Translations under genes and position numbers: made by a program
Origin: Schistosoma mansoni
Lineage: Eukaryota; Platyhelminthes; Trematoda; Strigeidida; Schistosomatidae
DNA: 64,000 nt
Assembly (NCBI RefSeq): GCF_000237925.1
Contig: NC_031498.1
Span: forward strand, 7,316,717 to 7,380,716
Reading direction: 5' to 3'
Shown: positions 24,073-37,400 of the stretch, one piece after another
Numbering within the stretch: position 1 is the stretch's first letter
How the letters are laid out: the number at the start of each line of letters is the position of its first letter
Notes under the pieces: generated by a model
What the model was told of the DNA's origin: nothing
Databases searched by the model: none
Seen by the model: the letters and a program-made list of their open reading frames with translations, nothing else

Positions 24073-24279
24073 GAGGGTTGTGGAGATTGTTGAGTTTAAA
24101 GTGATAACATGAATGTAACAGTGTTAGACCACCATTGAAAACCCGGAAGCAATGACTGGCCGTTTCGTACTAGTATGGGACTCCTCAGTAGCGCCCAACC
24201 ACAATCCACATGTGGATCTCGAATCAAGGATCTTCGGTCTTGCGCGCAAACGCTTAACCTCTAGACCACCAAGCTGGCA
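24073..24279 (-). mobile_element. HH-SINE, 5'-truncated at the A box
   Basis: Minus-strand copy from the tail (TTGTGGAGATTG) through the hammerhead and B-box region to the A box (TGGTCTAGAGGTTAAGCG), where it stops. The CTGAGGA core, GAAA and GTC are present, but stem I pairing is lost. Confidence 0.75.
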
Positions 24280-25329
24280 TTTTATTACCGTCCAAAAGGG
24301 ATTTCCTCTGTAAAGGTTTATTTAGTTAACATTCCCACCGTTTATTTTATTACTTTTACTCAACAACTGAATATTTACTGCTTGCTGGTGTGTAGTCTGT
24401 GCTAGCAAGTTTTCAATTCATTTTGGTTGTCTGTATATGCAAATTATTCGAATGCAATTACGGTTAAAAGTTGTTACAACCATGGTTTACCCGTGAATTA
24501 ATAACAGCACAGGGAATCTAAAATTTTAAAGCCCATTGTTTTGAGTGAAATACACACTATTTTACATTCCTCACTTGTTAGTGATTTGCTAATGAAAAGT
24601 GACTTATTGATTTCTCGGTCATGTAGTTTTGATTCTGTTCTATTGGATCATATCCCTCTAAATTTCGTCCCACAGTGTTTGGTAATCAAACAAATTTTCA
24701 CTAGAAGAATTTTGAGTGTACATCATTTTGATTTTTATTCTCCAGCATTAAAATATTTTAAGATTTAGTAACCCGGATACTTATATCTCCATCAATAAAC
24801 TGGTTTTATTATCTCAATTAAACCTAAAGTTCTTTATTGCTCGAATAACTATGTTTGTGTTTTAATACTTGATATAAAGGGATGAATTATCGATTGTTGT
24901 ATGGTATTTAGGTAAAAACTATAATTTTGTAATCAGAAGACATTTACCTAAAAAGGAGCATTTTTTTCAACAAACCAGTAAGAGTAGAAGTTAACTGTTT
25001 TATTATCTTTTTTTCTGCTCATTTATTACTACTTCAAAATAATACTTGGTTGCGCAAAAAAGCCGAAGATAATAAGGTTGATTGACAATATTTTGTAGTG
25101 ATTATGGTTAGCAGACAGACCAACTCCACAAATAGACATAGTTTAGATAGCCAACATATGAATATAAATTTTTTCACATCTTAACAGCTCCAACTAAATT
25201 TTACTGTTCTTCATTCATACTGAACGACTTATTTATTCTGAATACTAACCTCACGATTACAACTCAACCACACCATGATTTAAATGTACGTTACATATGA
25301 TTTGAAAATTACAAACCATTACTAACAAA
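24280..25329. other. Intergenic, no gene seen
   Basis: AT-rich. A 75-codon frame at 24541-24768 has no supporting evidence. Confidence 0.4.
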
Positions 25330-25644
25330 TGTAGCCCACTATGGTGTGGGTTGCTTATATCCACATAAGTAATATATAATGATGGTCAGGCATTGAATGT
25401 GTTTCAGTAGAAAATCGATAAGAAAAGAACACGAACGGAACTCAGTTGGTATGAAAATGCATGGACAATAACAATCAGAGACTATGGACTGACATTTGCA
25501 GAAGGAACGTTCAAGATTGATATAATTGATTGACAGCTTGCAAATTAACTGTTTATTGTATGGTAGTCAAATTTCAGTGAGATATTCTGTAATTTTGTAT
25601 TCAAAGACATTTGATTGTCCCTACTCATTTTCTTGTTCACAACA
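25330..25644 (-). repeat. Dispersed repeat family C, minus copy
   Basis: About 300 bp are the reverse complement of 28549-28858, for example AGCAACCCACACCA, CATTCAATGCCTGACCAT and AATGTCAGTCCATAGTCTCT. One end is TGTAGCCCACTATGG and the other TTCACAACA, which resemble LTR ends, but I find no matching target duplication. Confidence 0.65.
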
Positions 25645-28548
25645 CCACTAATAATTCCAAAGTTACAATATTTACTTATACATTTTAATCTAAACTTAGT
25701 CATACTTTTTGTTTGGTTGTATGTAATTAAAGCTATAGAACCTGATGATAATTTAGCTGAAAGAATATTCTTCGTTCGCGTATTCATATTTTCCAATGTA
25801 ATCAAAAGTTTATACTGACGCAGAATGGTTACAGACAAATAACGTAAAAGCAATATTTTATCACTATTCTAGTACCTTTCAATTTTAAAGTATCATGTCA
25901 GGTAGGTGGTCTTAATAAGAAGGTCTTTATATCTAAGGAGTTCTTGGTTGAAATACTTTAATAAAGGAGGCTAAGTTTAACAGGTTGTTTAGAAAATTCA
26001 TAAGTGGAGGAAAATAATAAAAGTACCTTTTTCAAAAATTAACATATTTTAAATTTTATTATTGATTCAGATGGTTTTGGTACAGCATACTTAAACATTA
26101 GTACTCATATAACAGTTGATAAATTTATCAGTCAACAGTTTGAAAAATGAATGGTATTTTCTTAATTGACAGTATCTCCATAAACTCTTCTTCAGTTTAA
26201 TGTTCATATTTGCATCTCATTTATGAACCAATATTACAGTATTATATAAAAACATCATTTTAACTCATAGTAACATTTTTTTCTTGAAACGCAACTTACA
26301 GACGGAAGATCTACGGCACAACACTACTAAGATGAAACCTTTCATAAATTCCCATCGCACCGTCAAATCTCACGCGTTTTGGCCTAATTCTCATACTTAT
26401 CTTTTATGAAGCTCGCGTATTTACTTATCTAGCATTAAAATGTTACTTTTTAAGTGTTGACCCGTTGCTCTCTTCTACCTTGTGATTGAAAAAATACAAT
26501 ATTATCAGACGTCATGTTACATTGCTTTTGCGACGCATCTAAAGTATTTAAATCTTGTCATCTTGACCATATCCGTTTATTAGTGTTTTCTGTTTTGTTG
26601 ACTTATACCCGTTACTCAGATTCGATAGGTTGACTATTGTTATTCGCTTAAACACTAGATCATGTATTCTAGTATTTTGTAATTTTTAAAGTAAAATCCA
26701 TTTAGGTATTTTAAATTTTTTAAAAAACTTACCTACCATAACTTTTTATCATTTATAAAAGTACTTACTTTTAAACAAAACACCTTTAAACATGTAATTG
26801 TCTATAAAGATAAAAAAAATTACACACAAATGACCTATTGATTAATGTGAAGTAAATTTGTGACTACACTTACATAAAGTAATCGTTTAACAAAAAAATA
26901 AAGTACATCAGTTGTTTCAAAGTAGATAAGGATTTCGTTTCTTTTACAGATTTCAAATGACATTTTCAAATAAAAAAAATTTACAAAAAATATATCTAGA
27001 ATTTCCTAAAGTAAATTTAAGGTCATATTTGTGATAAAATTTCAAATATCAACAAAATAGGGGTTTATTATTAATTTTTATTGAACAACAATTACCAGTC
27101 TTATATTTCAGTGTTTTTTTTCCTTTTCGCATTTCATGTTATATCAGCGATTTTGTTTGTTTTTTTTTTGTCTTAAAAAAATAAAAGAACAAACTGAATA
27201 GTAGGTCAACTTTAAAAAACTATTTCACCTTAGAAAAAAAATAATTGACTATTATATATATCTACTTCATGTTATTTTTAATTATTTCTTATTAATGAAT
27301 GGATATAATAAAAAAAATTTTTATTGTCATATTGGAAAGAATGAATAGGGAGTTTATAAAATACAAGTCATTTTACCTGTTTTTGTTTTCCTATTCACAT
27401 TCAAGAGAACACTATTATTTTATTAATGAACTGTCATAGATTGAAAACGTTATTTATTTTTTCGAAAAATATAATTCTGATATGATATAGTTAATTAGTT
27501 TAAAAAAATTTCAAAGAAAAAGGAGGATAAACTAATTGATATGTACTTTAATAAGTCTTTTCATTCATTACAAGTAAAACCTGTAGTCAATCTTTTAAAC
27601 AGAAGATATTATAAAGTATTTGAAATTAAATAGGGATAATATATTTGTAAAATCTGAACGAATGAATTTGGAGTAAATCCAACGTTTTTCATGGCAATCT
27701 GATTCAAGTATTTTTTTCAAGGAAATATAATCAAACATCATAATTATCGAATATAAATAGGTACATGGTTCTCCGGTTCATTGTATACTGAATAGGTCAT
27801 CTAATCAGCGTTAAGAATGTCTAAACTAGGTATATGTATTAGTGTGTAAGAGACTTGTGATGTGAAATGAAATGTGTTGAGATAACATATTGTATATATA
27901 CGTAAATGGTGAAAATATACAATTTTTAATATATGATATGAATCATATATGTCACAGCATGTATAAAATGAAGATAAATAAACAAAATAAAAAAGTGAAA
28001 TTCGAAGAGGTATGTAATTTAAAACTGAATATATGTGTTATTTTAATGTTCCAATTAATTGTTTAACATAGTCAGATAAGACAACTGATTAGAATCATTG
28101 AATATAATTGTAACTTGATAATACGTGATAGATAAAACGGAAAGGAGTTCAGGTTTTTTACTTATTAATGATTAGCTGCCATGGCACAGCTAATTGTATT
28201 CCATTCCTCCTATTAATACTGTTTGGATTAGCCCATGTGTATGGGGTTTCGGCTGTTTGTCTCTCCTTGTAAGAATAGAAAGCTTTTTGAAGGATTCTTG
28301 TGCCATCGAAATCAATTGTATAACCCGATTCTATCGAGTGTAATACTATCCCTGACTTGTTCTCAAGTTTCCTTAAATCATACAGTGTTTGTTTCATATT
28401 TTTCTCAACTAAGTAACCAAATTGTTTGGTAAAAATATGTTTTCGAAAAATAATTATGAAAAATAAAACGTTTAATATCAATTGTTAATAGATACTATGT
28501 ACATTTGTAAATTAAGTACACCCAAACAAATTTCAAATTAAGTGATAT
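25645..28548. other. Intergenic, no gene seen
   Basis: About 2.9 kb of very AT-rich sequence with many A and T runs; no gene or repeat recognised. Confidence 0.5.
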
Positions 28549-28858
28549 TTTAGTGAATCAGAACACGAGTGAGGACAATCGAATGTACAATGAGTACAAA
28601 ATTACAGAATATCTCGCGAAAACCTGACAGCCATACAGTAAACAGTTAATTTGCAAACTATCAATCAATTGTATCAATCTTGAATGTTCCTTCTGCAAAT
28701 GTCAGTCCATAGTCTCTGATTGTTATTGTCCATGCATTTCCATACCGAATGTGTTTCGTTTCTGTTTTTTCCTTATCAATCTTCTACTGAAATACATTCA
28801 ATGCCTGACCATCTTTACAAACTACTTATGTGGATGTAAGCAACCCACACCACAATGT
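28549..28858 (+). repeat. Dispersed repeat family C, plus copy
   Basis: Starts TTTAGTGAATCAGAACACGAG and ends CAACCCACACCACAATG. It forms an inverted pair with 25330-25644 about 2.9 kb away and shares its first ~100 bp with 5450-5560. Confidence 0.7.
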
Positions 28859-29506
28859 ATATATGATCCAGTCTAATTATATTTTAATTCACATTGAATT
28901 ATCTGTTTAAATGTTAATTTTGAACCATAGGTAAGTGATATTAAAATCGTTTCAAATGAAAATTAGAATTATGATACAATTTTTCTCTAATCTAGGAATA
29001 TGACATGTATACAAATGGGATTGTAATTAATATTTCACTTATCAATATCAATATCGTGCTGAAAGATAACAACATTTGAAAATAAATCAAACTTTTAGAT
29101 TACTTGTAAAAAGAAAAAAAAATTATTTTCAATTTCCTCATTAATGAAAAACTGAATATCTGTAGTGTCGAAGCTTAGTGTAAGTAGCTTCTTTATCAAG
29201 TAATTAAATGAAAGAAAAAAAATCAGAATATTCAGTATTGAATATTTTATTTTTGTATTATTAACAAGGTACTGTTAATAAGCAATTAAATACCAGAAAT
29301 TCAATTTCCTACACATTGGTTCATTGTAATTAGATTATTTCATTAACATAAACATTATATATTCAATGTTCAATTTATACGAAAGTATCAAGTCACATTT
29401 TGGTAGTAATACATTCAAGTTGATGTTTTAAACAATTGAAACATAAGAAAAAAAGAATACAAATTATCTAAATTAATGGAAAACAATTATTTAATAACAA
29501 ATATAT
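28859..29506. other. Intergenic, no gene seen
   Basis: AT-rich, nothing recognised. Confidence 0.45.
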
Positions 29507-29880
29507 TTCTGAAAGGGTTTTGTGGAGATCGTAGTAATTTTAACAGTTGAGATCATAAAATCAATTGAAGCTAGACCACAATGGAAAACCTGCAAGCACT
29601 GGACGGCCGTTACGTCCTATTGTAGGACTTCTCATCAGTGCGCATCCACGATCCCGCCTCGAGAGATTCGAACCCAGTATCTTTTGGTCTCGAGCGCGAG
29701 CGCTTAACCTCTAGACCACTGAGCCCGCATCCAACAGTGTTAATATCTAATTTCAACCAATCCACAAAATTAAGCAACACATTCACCAATATCTTCATTG
29801 AGTTACTTCCTCACAACAGACCTGGTTGAACTCCAGGTTTTCCATGGTGGTCTAGCTTCAATTGATTCATGACCTCAAAT
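29507..29880 (-). mobile_element. HH-SINE with inverted terminal piece (fold-back)
   Basis: A minus-strand unit from its tail (GGGTTTTGTGGAGATC) through a hammerhead remnant (C3 lost, GAAA reads GTAA), B box (GGGTTCGAATCTC), A box and 5' part up to about 29831. From 29832 to 29880 the same 3' region reappears on the plus strand (CCAGGTTTTCCATGG...). Both arms carry AATTGATT and CTCA where other copies have AATTGACT and TTCA, so the arms come from one source molecule. Confidence 0.75.
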
Positions 29881-30095
29881 ATTAAAATTATAATTTTATT
29901 AGTAAATAGTAGTAATTTAATTTCATTTATTTTTCATTATTGAAGTGTTAATAATTATTACAATTGCTATAATATATAATATTATTGAAGCTTGAATTCA
30001 TAAAAAAATAATGATAAGAACCATTTAATTTATAGTTGAATTCGTTCATTTCGTTAAAACAATTAATGAAAGCATGATGTAAACTAATTCATATA

Positions 30096-30097
<2 letters not shown>

Positions 30098-30129
<32 letters not shown>

Positions 30130-30142
30130 TATATATATATAT
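30098..30142. repeat. (TA)n microsatellite, interrupted
   Basis: A TA run of about 45 bases with one short interruption near 30126. Confidence 0.95.
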
Positions 30143-30291
30143 TTCCAAACATTTCATAAAAAGGGGGGGCAAATGTATAAGATGTAACAATTATTAATCA
30201 TCTATAAATAACTAATAAAATTACACTCATCGGTGAAAAATCTTAGTAGATACTGGTTAAACAGTTATCTTTTCTATTTTAAAGAAACTTA

Positions 30292-30566
30292 CTTTGTGAG
30301 ATAGTGACTCACTGAAGTCAATGGTGGTAGGTGGCTCGATTTCGTGAATTGGTTGAAGTTAGACATTAAAACTGTTAGATACCGGCTCAGCGGTCTAAAG
30401 ATTAAGCGTTCGCGTGCGAGACCGATGGGTCCTTGGTTCAAATTTTTCGAGGTAGGGTTGTGAATGCGCACTGCTGATGAGTATCACACTATAACGAAAC
30501 GACTGTCCAGTGCTTTCAGGTTTTTTATGGTTGTCTAGTTTCAAGTGACTCTTGAATTCAACTATA
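30292..30566 (+). mobile_element. HH-SINE, plus strand, best-preserved hammerhead core
   Basis: 5'-truncated copy starting at TTGTGAGATAGTGACTCACTG, with A-box-like CGGTCTAAAGATTAAGCG (near 30388), B-box-like TTGGTTCAAATTT (near 30432), the hammerhead, and a tail to TTCAACTATAAA. The CTTCTGATA end is missing. Confidence 0.78.
30462..30516 (+). ncRNA. Hammerhead ribozyme motif in HH-SINE
   Basis: Stem I GCACTG (30468-30473) pairs perfectly with CAGTGC (30508-30513). Core CTGATGA (30474-30480), GAAA (30496-30499) and the GTC cleavage triplet (30505-30507) are all canonical. Stem II is weak here (GT/AC then mismatches) and stem III is the minimal ACGACTGT. The core is intact, but activity would depend on stem II and probably on dimer formation. 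Confidence 0.62.
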
Positions 30567-32303
30567 AATTTGCTTCAAATTCACTACCTGTAGATCTATT
30601 CCATTCACAATACTAAGCGAAATATATGTTTTTTTCATCTTATTGATAGATGTTCTGAAACAGAATATGTGATTGAAATATAAAAATGTACAGATTCTCA
30701 GTTTGCTGACTTCCCATTACTACTTGGTAATAGTGACTGAGTTATGTAACTATTATGTACTGAGATTTTTTCAAATGATATAATTTATACTTTTCTTATC
30801 ATACATATCACGATGGTGTACATATTACATAAGAAAATCTGAACAATTTTAGAGGCAAATAAATATTTTATCGGATTCTTGTTTCATTTAATAGATGATC
30901 ATTTATTTTCTAAATAATATTTAATATTAAGAGTTGTGAAAATCAATTTCTTACTTAAATACATTAAAGAATGTAGATATTAAGTAGACATGAGTAACTT
31001 TATATTTTTCCCATAGTAACTAGTCATGTTTGAAGTATACGATTCGGATAATTTCAGACGGTTAAAAAAACGGTTACATTTTGAATCAAAATGTTTAATC
31101 AGACAAGGTACAAGTGTTCCTAAAAATAATAGTGTGATGAAAAAGTAGGGAATTTCTCTTAACCTACTGAAAGCATAAACAAATGTAGAAAATGATGATA
31201 TTTATTCTCTAGAGAGAATTTGCGTAGGTGTGATGTCATAAAAAAACAAAAGAATTTAATAGAGGCTATCATAAATTTTATCTACATATCAGAAACATCG
31301 AAATCTCCTGCATTAGCTTATAGTAATTATCCAAGTGGTGATTAGTTTTTGACTGTTTTCTCATTAATTTACTTAATACCGTTTTATGTCATTTAGAAAT
31401 AATTTTTGAAATCTGAGAAAGAAACTTTACTTTTGTCAGTTAGTTAAGCTCATTGTTGCATAACAAACAGTATGAGAACAGACGTTACCATACAAAAGTG
31501 TTCGACAGAAAACTAGTTAATATCAGTATTTAACACTGGTTTTCTATTCTTGAGTAATACATACCGATGAATCTACGGTAGATCAATCTCAAGACCTATA
31601 TGCTTCTAGATAACCAGATATAGTTAGATCATTGAGCTAATTGATTAGTTACAGTGTGCTACAGACGAAAGTCTGACTTTTCGGCTTCATGTAGTATAGC
31701 AGCCGCTTATTAAGTCTTAAACTAGTAAACATCTATCCAAATGATTCAAAATGACAATGAAACATGTTTTCAGAATAAACTAATTTTTATTTAAAATTGA
31801 AGCCGGTTTTAATTAATAAAAAATTAAAACCTTAATTATTGTTTTAGTGTCCATTTTTAGTTGAAATCAGTAAATAATTGATACATAATGATAAATGAAA
31901 GCAATTTGAACTCATCTATTCAAGTAATGGTTTCTTTTGTAATTAGACCTAAATAAAAAAAATGTGATTTACAATAAAACTATTATTTGATAGCCTTAAA
32001 ATCGAATCATACAAGCAGCGAAATTTTCATGGTCACATTAAGTATAAATAAGAACAATTACACAATTACAGTCTTATAGATTGAACAGTATTTGAGTTGT
32101 AAGTATTGCAGCAGGTCAACGAATGCCGATCAACTAAGTAACTTTGGCAACCTAAAATGTCTTGAGTCATCATATTATGATTATCTGAAAGTAGTTCACT
32201 TTAGTTCTTCTAATCTCACTGCAATCTCGTCTGCCTGTAGAGAGATGATAACATTGTTAGTTAATGTTTTATAGTTGCATGTTGACCTAGTTGTATCCTG
32301 ATG
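30567..32303. other. Intergenic, no gene seen
   Basis: AT-rich, nothing recognised. Confidence 0.45.
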
Positions 32304-32307
32304 AGTA

Positions 32308-32410
32308 TGTTGCGTGTTCGCTTCTCGGGATTACCAATTATGTTTTCGCGTTCGTAAGTCGAGATCGCCAATTGTGTTGCGTGTTCGTACGTCGGGATTA
32401 CCAGTTATGT
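32308..32410. repeat. Three ~33-bp tandem repeats in the short LTR
   Basis: Three imperfect units begin near 32308, 32341 and 32375, each with TGTT.CG.GTTCG and GGGATTACCA-like segments. Confidence 0.75.
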
Positions 32411-32643
32411 TGTGGTAGCTTAAATCTGATTCCTTTTTGCTCGTATGAATGATTGTTTGTTGCTAAAATATACGTACTGTCTATCCTCGTATGTAATAAA
32501 TGACTTGATCCGCGTTGGTTAATAACGAAGTTAAATAAGTCAAATACGAGAATGGATTTAGAATACATACGTTTTCTACACTCATTGATCTGGCCAGTAA
32601 CTAGAATAAAACATATGGGCTTAACATATAAACTGATACCATA
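32308..32643 (-). mobile_element. Solo LTR related to family A, short form
   Basis: A 336-bp element flanked by the exact 4-bp repeat AGTA (32304-32307 and 32644-32647). Its minus-strand start, with GGTATCAGTTTATATG and AAGCCCATATG, matches the start of LTR A. The remainder is different and holds its own tandem array. It is a solo LTR fossil of a sister family. Confidence 0.68.
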
Positions 32644-32647
32644 AGTA

Positions 32648-33929
32648 TTTGTTCATATAGCTCTTTATTTTTATTTGCACTAGTATCCACATATTAGATG
32701 AAAGACGACCGAATATTCCCTATTTGTATACTTATAAATGGTTAATTGGTTTCTTAAGTCTTTTCATGCTTCTATCGGTGTTGGACTTGTAAATCTTTCA
32801 TCTAAACCCTTGGAAGTAATGTTTTTTCTCCATATTATTACATTTGATTATGTTTATTTTGTATGATGTCCTGCTCAGTTATATATCAATTATCACTAAC
32901 GTTTTTATCTACTTTTACGAAATCTAAAATGTGTCATTGGTCATAATATTCAAAATATGTTTTGAATTTAATTTGATTTGATAATTGCTCTAGGATTTGA
33001 ATAAATTTATCTTTTCTTTTAAATGAAAAACAGCGAGCAATTACAACAATGTTGACACTAGAATCATATTTAGTGCATATAATATTATGTCTCCTATCTC
33101 TGAGTGCGTTGCTTTATATATCACTTAGGAAATTGTATTGTATCAACAGATTTCAATCATGCAAGATTTATATTATTTTCACTGGTCATTGACCCAACCT
33201 CGAACTAAGATTCAGGTGTATTATAACAGCTTTTCGTTATAAAATTATTGCACCAGTGAAAAAAATCACACTGGGAAGCCATCGTACTGAATTAAAAACT
33301 GAAATAATATGGAGTAAAATTCACATTAAGTTTTGAACGTAATCTTGCCTTTCTTTCTGTCTTCACAGTCAGTTAAGAACGAATGCTCACAATCTATCTA
33401 CAGTAATCTTTCTTGAGTGTGGATATGTACATTTATTTATTGCTAAATCTAGTTTCTTTTATAGCTGTTGAGGATGCATAGATTTGAGGTCCATCTCGTC
33501 TTTAGAAGGATGCATACTTATTCACATCAGTATGCGATAAATCAAAATAATGCCACTGTTATCATTTAATTGTCTTTACATTTATATACGTGTACTTCTT
33601 GAATAAAATATTTAACATAGGAACAAAATAACAATAGGTAAGCAGTAATCCTCTTGTTGTAATACTTCGAGCAACTGTAAAATATGAATTACTGCTGTCG
33701 TCCGCAAGCCAGGTGTACAATAAATAAAAAGTATCAGGATACCTACTTACTAAAGAATTCATAAAGTAAATATCACAGCATTAGCAAGTTGTCCTCGTCT
33801 ACAGTTGGAACTATTTTTACCCTGAGGCAATCATTTAAAAGGGTTGAAGGAATCAAATGTATACCAATAGTGCAATCTAAAATTATCGAAGTTTTATAAT
33901 TCAAGGGGACTTCGTAAATTAACTATATA
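32648..33929. other. Intergenic, no gene seen
   Basis: AT-rich. A 66-codon minus frame at 33562-33762 has no support. Confidence 0.45.
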
Positions 33930-34320
33930 GTGAACGAGAACACAAGTGAAGACAATCGAATGCACCTAAATGATCTTGCTGGAAATGAATTCAGTGATAT
34001 AAATGTAACACTATATCTCTTAGATCTTACTTATTGAACATAACTAATAATGTAGTGCACGAGAACACAGGTGGGGACAATTGAATGATTTTGAATACAA
34101 AATAACAGAATTTCCTACTGAAATCTGAGGACCATATAGTAAATACTTCATTTGCAAAATGTCAGTCAACTACCTCATACTTCATTGTTCTTTCGTTTCC
34201 ACACCAATCATTCTTCGTTCTAGTCTCTTTTCCTCCATTTTCTTAACCCTCTGCCTCCAGGCATTTCATTTTCGATTGATGTTACATACTATTTATATCT
34301 ATCGACACTACAACTATGCT
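33930..34320 (+). repeat. Dispersed repeat family C, copy with partial duplication
   Basis: Contains AGTGAACGAGAACACAAGTG at 33931, then a segment shared with 5367-5460 (CTTGCTGGAAATGA...ATAACTAATAAT), then the repeat head again at 34055 and the body to ATCTATCGACA. This is about 1.3 repeat units in direct order. Confidence 0.65.
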
Positions 34321-34473
34321 TGAACTTTAAACAAATACAACCAGGTCAAACAACTACGTCGATTCAGAGCAGTCAGATGTATATATACAGATATAAAATA
34401 ACCACGTTCATTGCAATCCATTAGTTTACATATACCTGGTAATTCAAACAAGTTATTTATAATCTTAGATGGT

Positions 34474-34488
34474 ACTTACACTCTTTTA
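34474..34488 (+). repeat. 5' target-site duplication of the RTE LINE
   Basis: 15 bp, matching 37701-37715 with one difference (C versus G at the tenth base). Confidence 0.85.
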
Positions 34489-37400
34489 ACTCCGCCTGTA
34501 GCTCTTCTAGAATTACTGCCGGTCCCAAGCCCGGGTAAAGGAGGAGGGTTGGGCATGGGGTTAGCGACCCCATCCCGTAGAAAAGCTAACTCGTTAAAAA
34601 AACGCTAACCAGAAAAAATAATTCAAACCATTCAAACTCTGCCCTCTCAGTTGAAGGAATAATTATGACATCTCATGATGAAAGCCGAAGTTCTTCGGAA
34701 GTCACGAGACCGATGCACCTTCTAACAACCAGAGCAACACTCTTTATAGGTACATGGAACGTCCGGACAATGTGGGAGACAGGAAAGACCAGCCAAATAG
34801 CAATGGAAATGAGGAGATACAACTTGGCAGTACTCGGAATCAGCAAAACCCATTGGACACAAACTGGACAACAAAGGCTAGGTACAGGAGAGATGCTGCT
34901 GTACTCCGGTCACGAAGGGGAAAATGCTCCACACACTCAGGGAGTTGCTCTAATACTGTCCAAAGAAGCACGAAATGCACTTGTGGGATGGGAATCTCAT
35001 GGACCCAGGATAATCAAAGCATCATTCAGAACAAAGAAGCAAGGGATCACAATGAACGTTATCCAATGTTATGCACCCACCAATGATAGCAACGACGATG
35101 ATAAAGATCAGTTCTATGAAAGGCTGCAATCAATTATAGAGAACTGCTCACGAAAGGACCTCACCATCCTGATGGGAGATCTAAATGCTAAAGTTGGAGT
35201 GGACAACACAGGATATGAAGATGTAATTGGACGACATGGATTAGGAGAGAGAAATGAAAATGGGGAGAGACTTGCAAACCTATGTGCATTCAACAAATTG
35301 GTTATAGGCGGCACAATATTCCCACACAAGCGGATACACAAAGCTACATGGATCTCACCGGACCAAACCACAGAGAACCAGATAGATCACATCTGTATCA
35401 ACAAAAAATTCTGAAGATCAATGGAAGATGTGAGAACCCGGAGAGGAGCTGACATAGCTTCAGATCACCACCTGGTTGTGGCCAAGATGAGACTGAAGCT
35501 AAAGAAACACTGAGCAACTGGACAAACAGCACTACAAAGGTTCAATACAGCCTTCCTTCGAGATATTGACAAGCTCCACGAATTCAAGATAACTCTCAAC
35601 AACAGGTTCCAAGCTCTACAGGATCTACTGAAAGAACAAGAAACTACAATGGAGGACAACTGGAAAGGGATAAAAGAAGCACTAACTTCAACGTGTCAGG
35701 AGGTTCTTGGTCCTAAGAAGCATCATCACAAGGAATGGATCTCTATGGGAACCCTGGACAAAATTCAAGAAAGGAAGAACAAGAAACTAGCAATTAACAA
35801 CAGCCGAACACGAGCAGAGAAAGTCAAAGCACAAGCAGACTACGCAGAAGCAAACAGGGAAGTAAAGAAAAGCATTAAAGCCGACAAGCAGAAATACATG
35901 GGAGAACTAGCAACGACGGCAGAAAAAGCTGCAAGAGAAGGCTTTTTGAAACCACTATATGATACAACCAAGAAACTAGCAGGGAGATATGGCAAACTGG
36001 AGAGACCAGTCAAGGACAAAGAAGGAAAGTCAATCACACAGATTCAAGAACAGAGGAAAAGATGGGCAGAATACTTCGAGAAACTGCTCAAAAGACAAAC
36101 TCCATTTAATCCATCAGACATTGAAGCAGCACACACTGACCTTCCTATAGATGTCACCCCACCAACGATCGAAGAAGTCAAGATGGCCGTCAGACAAATC
36201 AAAAGTGGGAAGGCGGCAGGACCTGACAATATACCAGCAGAAGCACTGAAGTCAGACATTGAAGTAACTGCAAACATGCTTCACCTTCTATTCAAGAAGA
36301 TTTGGGAAGAGGAACAAGTGCCAATGGACTGGAAAGAAGGATATCTCATCAAGATACCAAAGAAAGGAGATCTGAGCAAATGTGAAAACTACAGAGGCAT
36401 CAGTTTGTTATCAGTACCAAGAAAAGTTTTCAACAGAGTGCTGCTGAATCGGATGAAAGACGCAGTAGACACCGAACTTAGGGATCAACAGGCTGGATTC
36501 CGTAAGGATAGGTCGTGCACAGACTAGATTGAGACACTACGGATCATCGTGGAACAATCAGTTGAGTGGAACTCATCACTATACGTCAACTTCATTGACT
36601 ATGAGAAGGCGTTTGACATCGTGGACAGGAGAACATTATGGGAACTTCTTCGACACTATGGAGTTCCTGAAAAGATTGTCAACATTATCCAAAACTCATA
36701 CGATGGACTACAGTGCAAAGTGGTGCATGGAAGACAGCTGACAGATGCATTTCCAGTAAGGACTGGAGTCACACAAGGCTGTCTACTCTCCCCATTCCTC
36801 TTCCTTCTAGTGATTGACTGGATTATGAAGAATTCGACATCTGAAGGGAAATACGGAATACAATGGACAGCTCAGAATCAATTAGATGATTTGGACTTCG
36901 CAGATGACCTAGCCCTCCTCTCTCATACACACGAACAAATGCAGATGAAGACAGCAAATGTAGCAGCAGCCTCCGCATCGATAGGCCTCCACATTCACAA
37001 AGGAAAAAGCAAGATTCTCAAATGCAACACGGAGAACACCAACCCAATCACACTTGATGGCAAAACTCTGGAAGAGGTGGAAACATTCACGTACCTGGGG
37101 AGCATCGTTGATAAACAAGGAGGATCGGATGCAGATGTAAAGGCGAGGATTGGCAAAGCAAGGCCAGCATTTTTAAAATTAAAGAACATATGGAACTCAA
37201 AACAACCCTCAACCAATTTCAAGGTCAGAATCTTTGATACAAACGTCAAGACAGTCCTACTGTATAGAGCTGAAACGTGGAGAACTACTACGACCATCAT
37301 CAGGAAGGTACAAGTATTTATAAATAGTTGTTTACGCAAAATACTCAACATCCATTGGCCGGATACTATCAGCAACAGCGTTTTATGGGAGAGGACAAAC

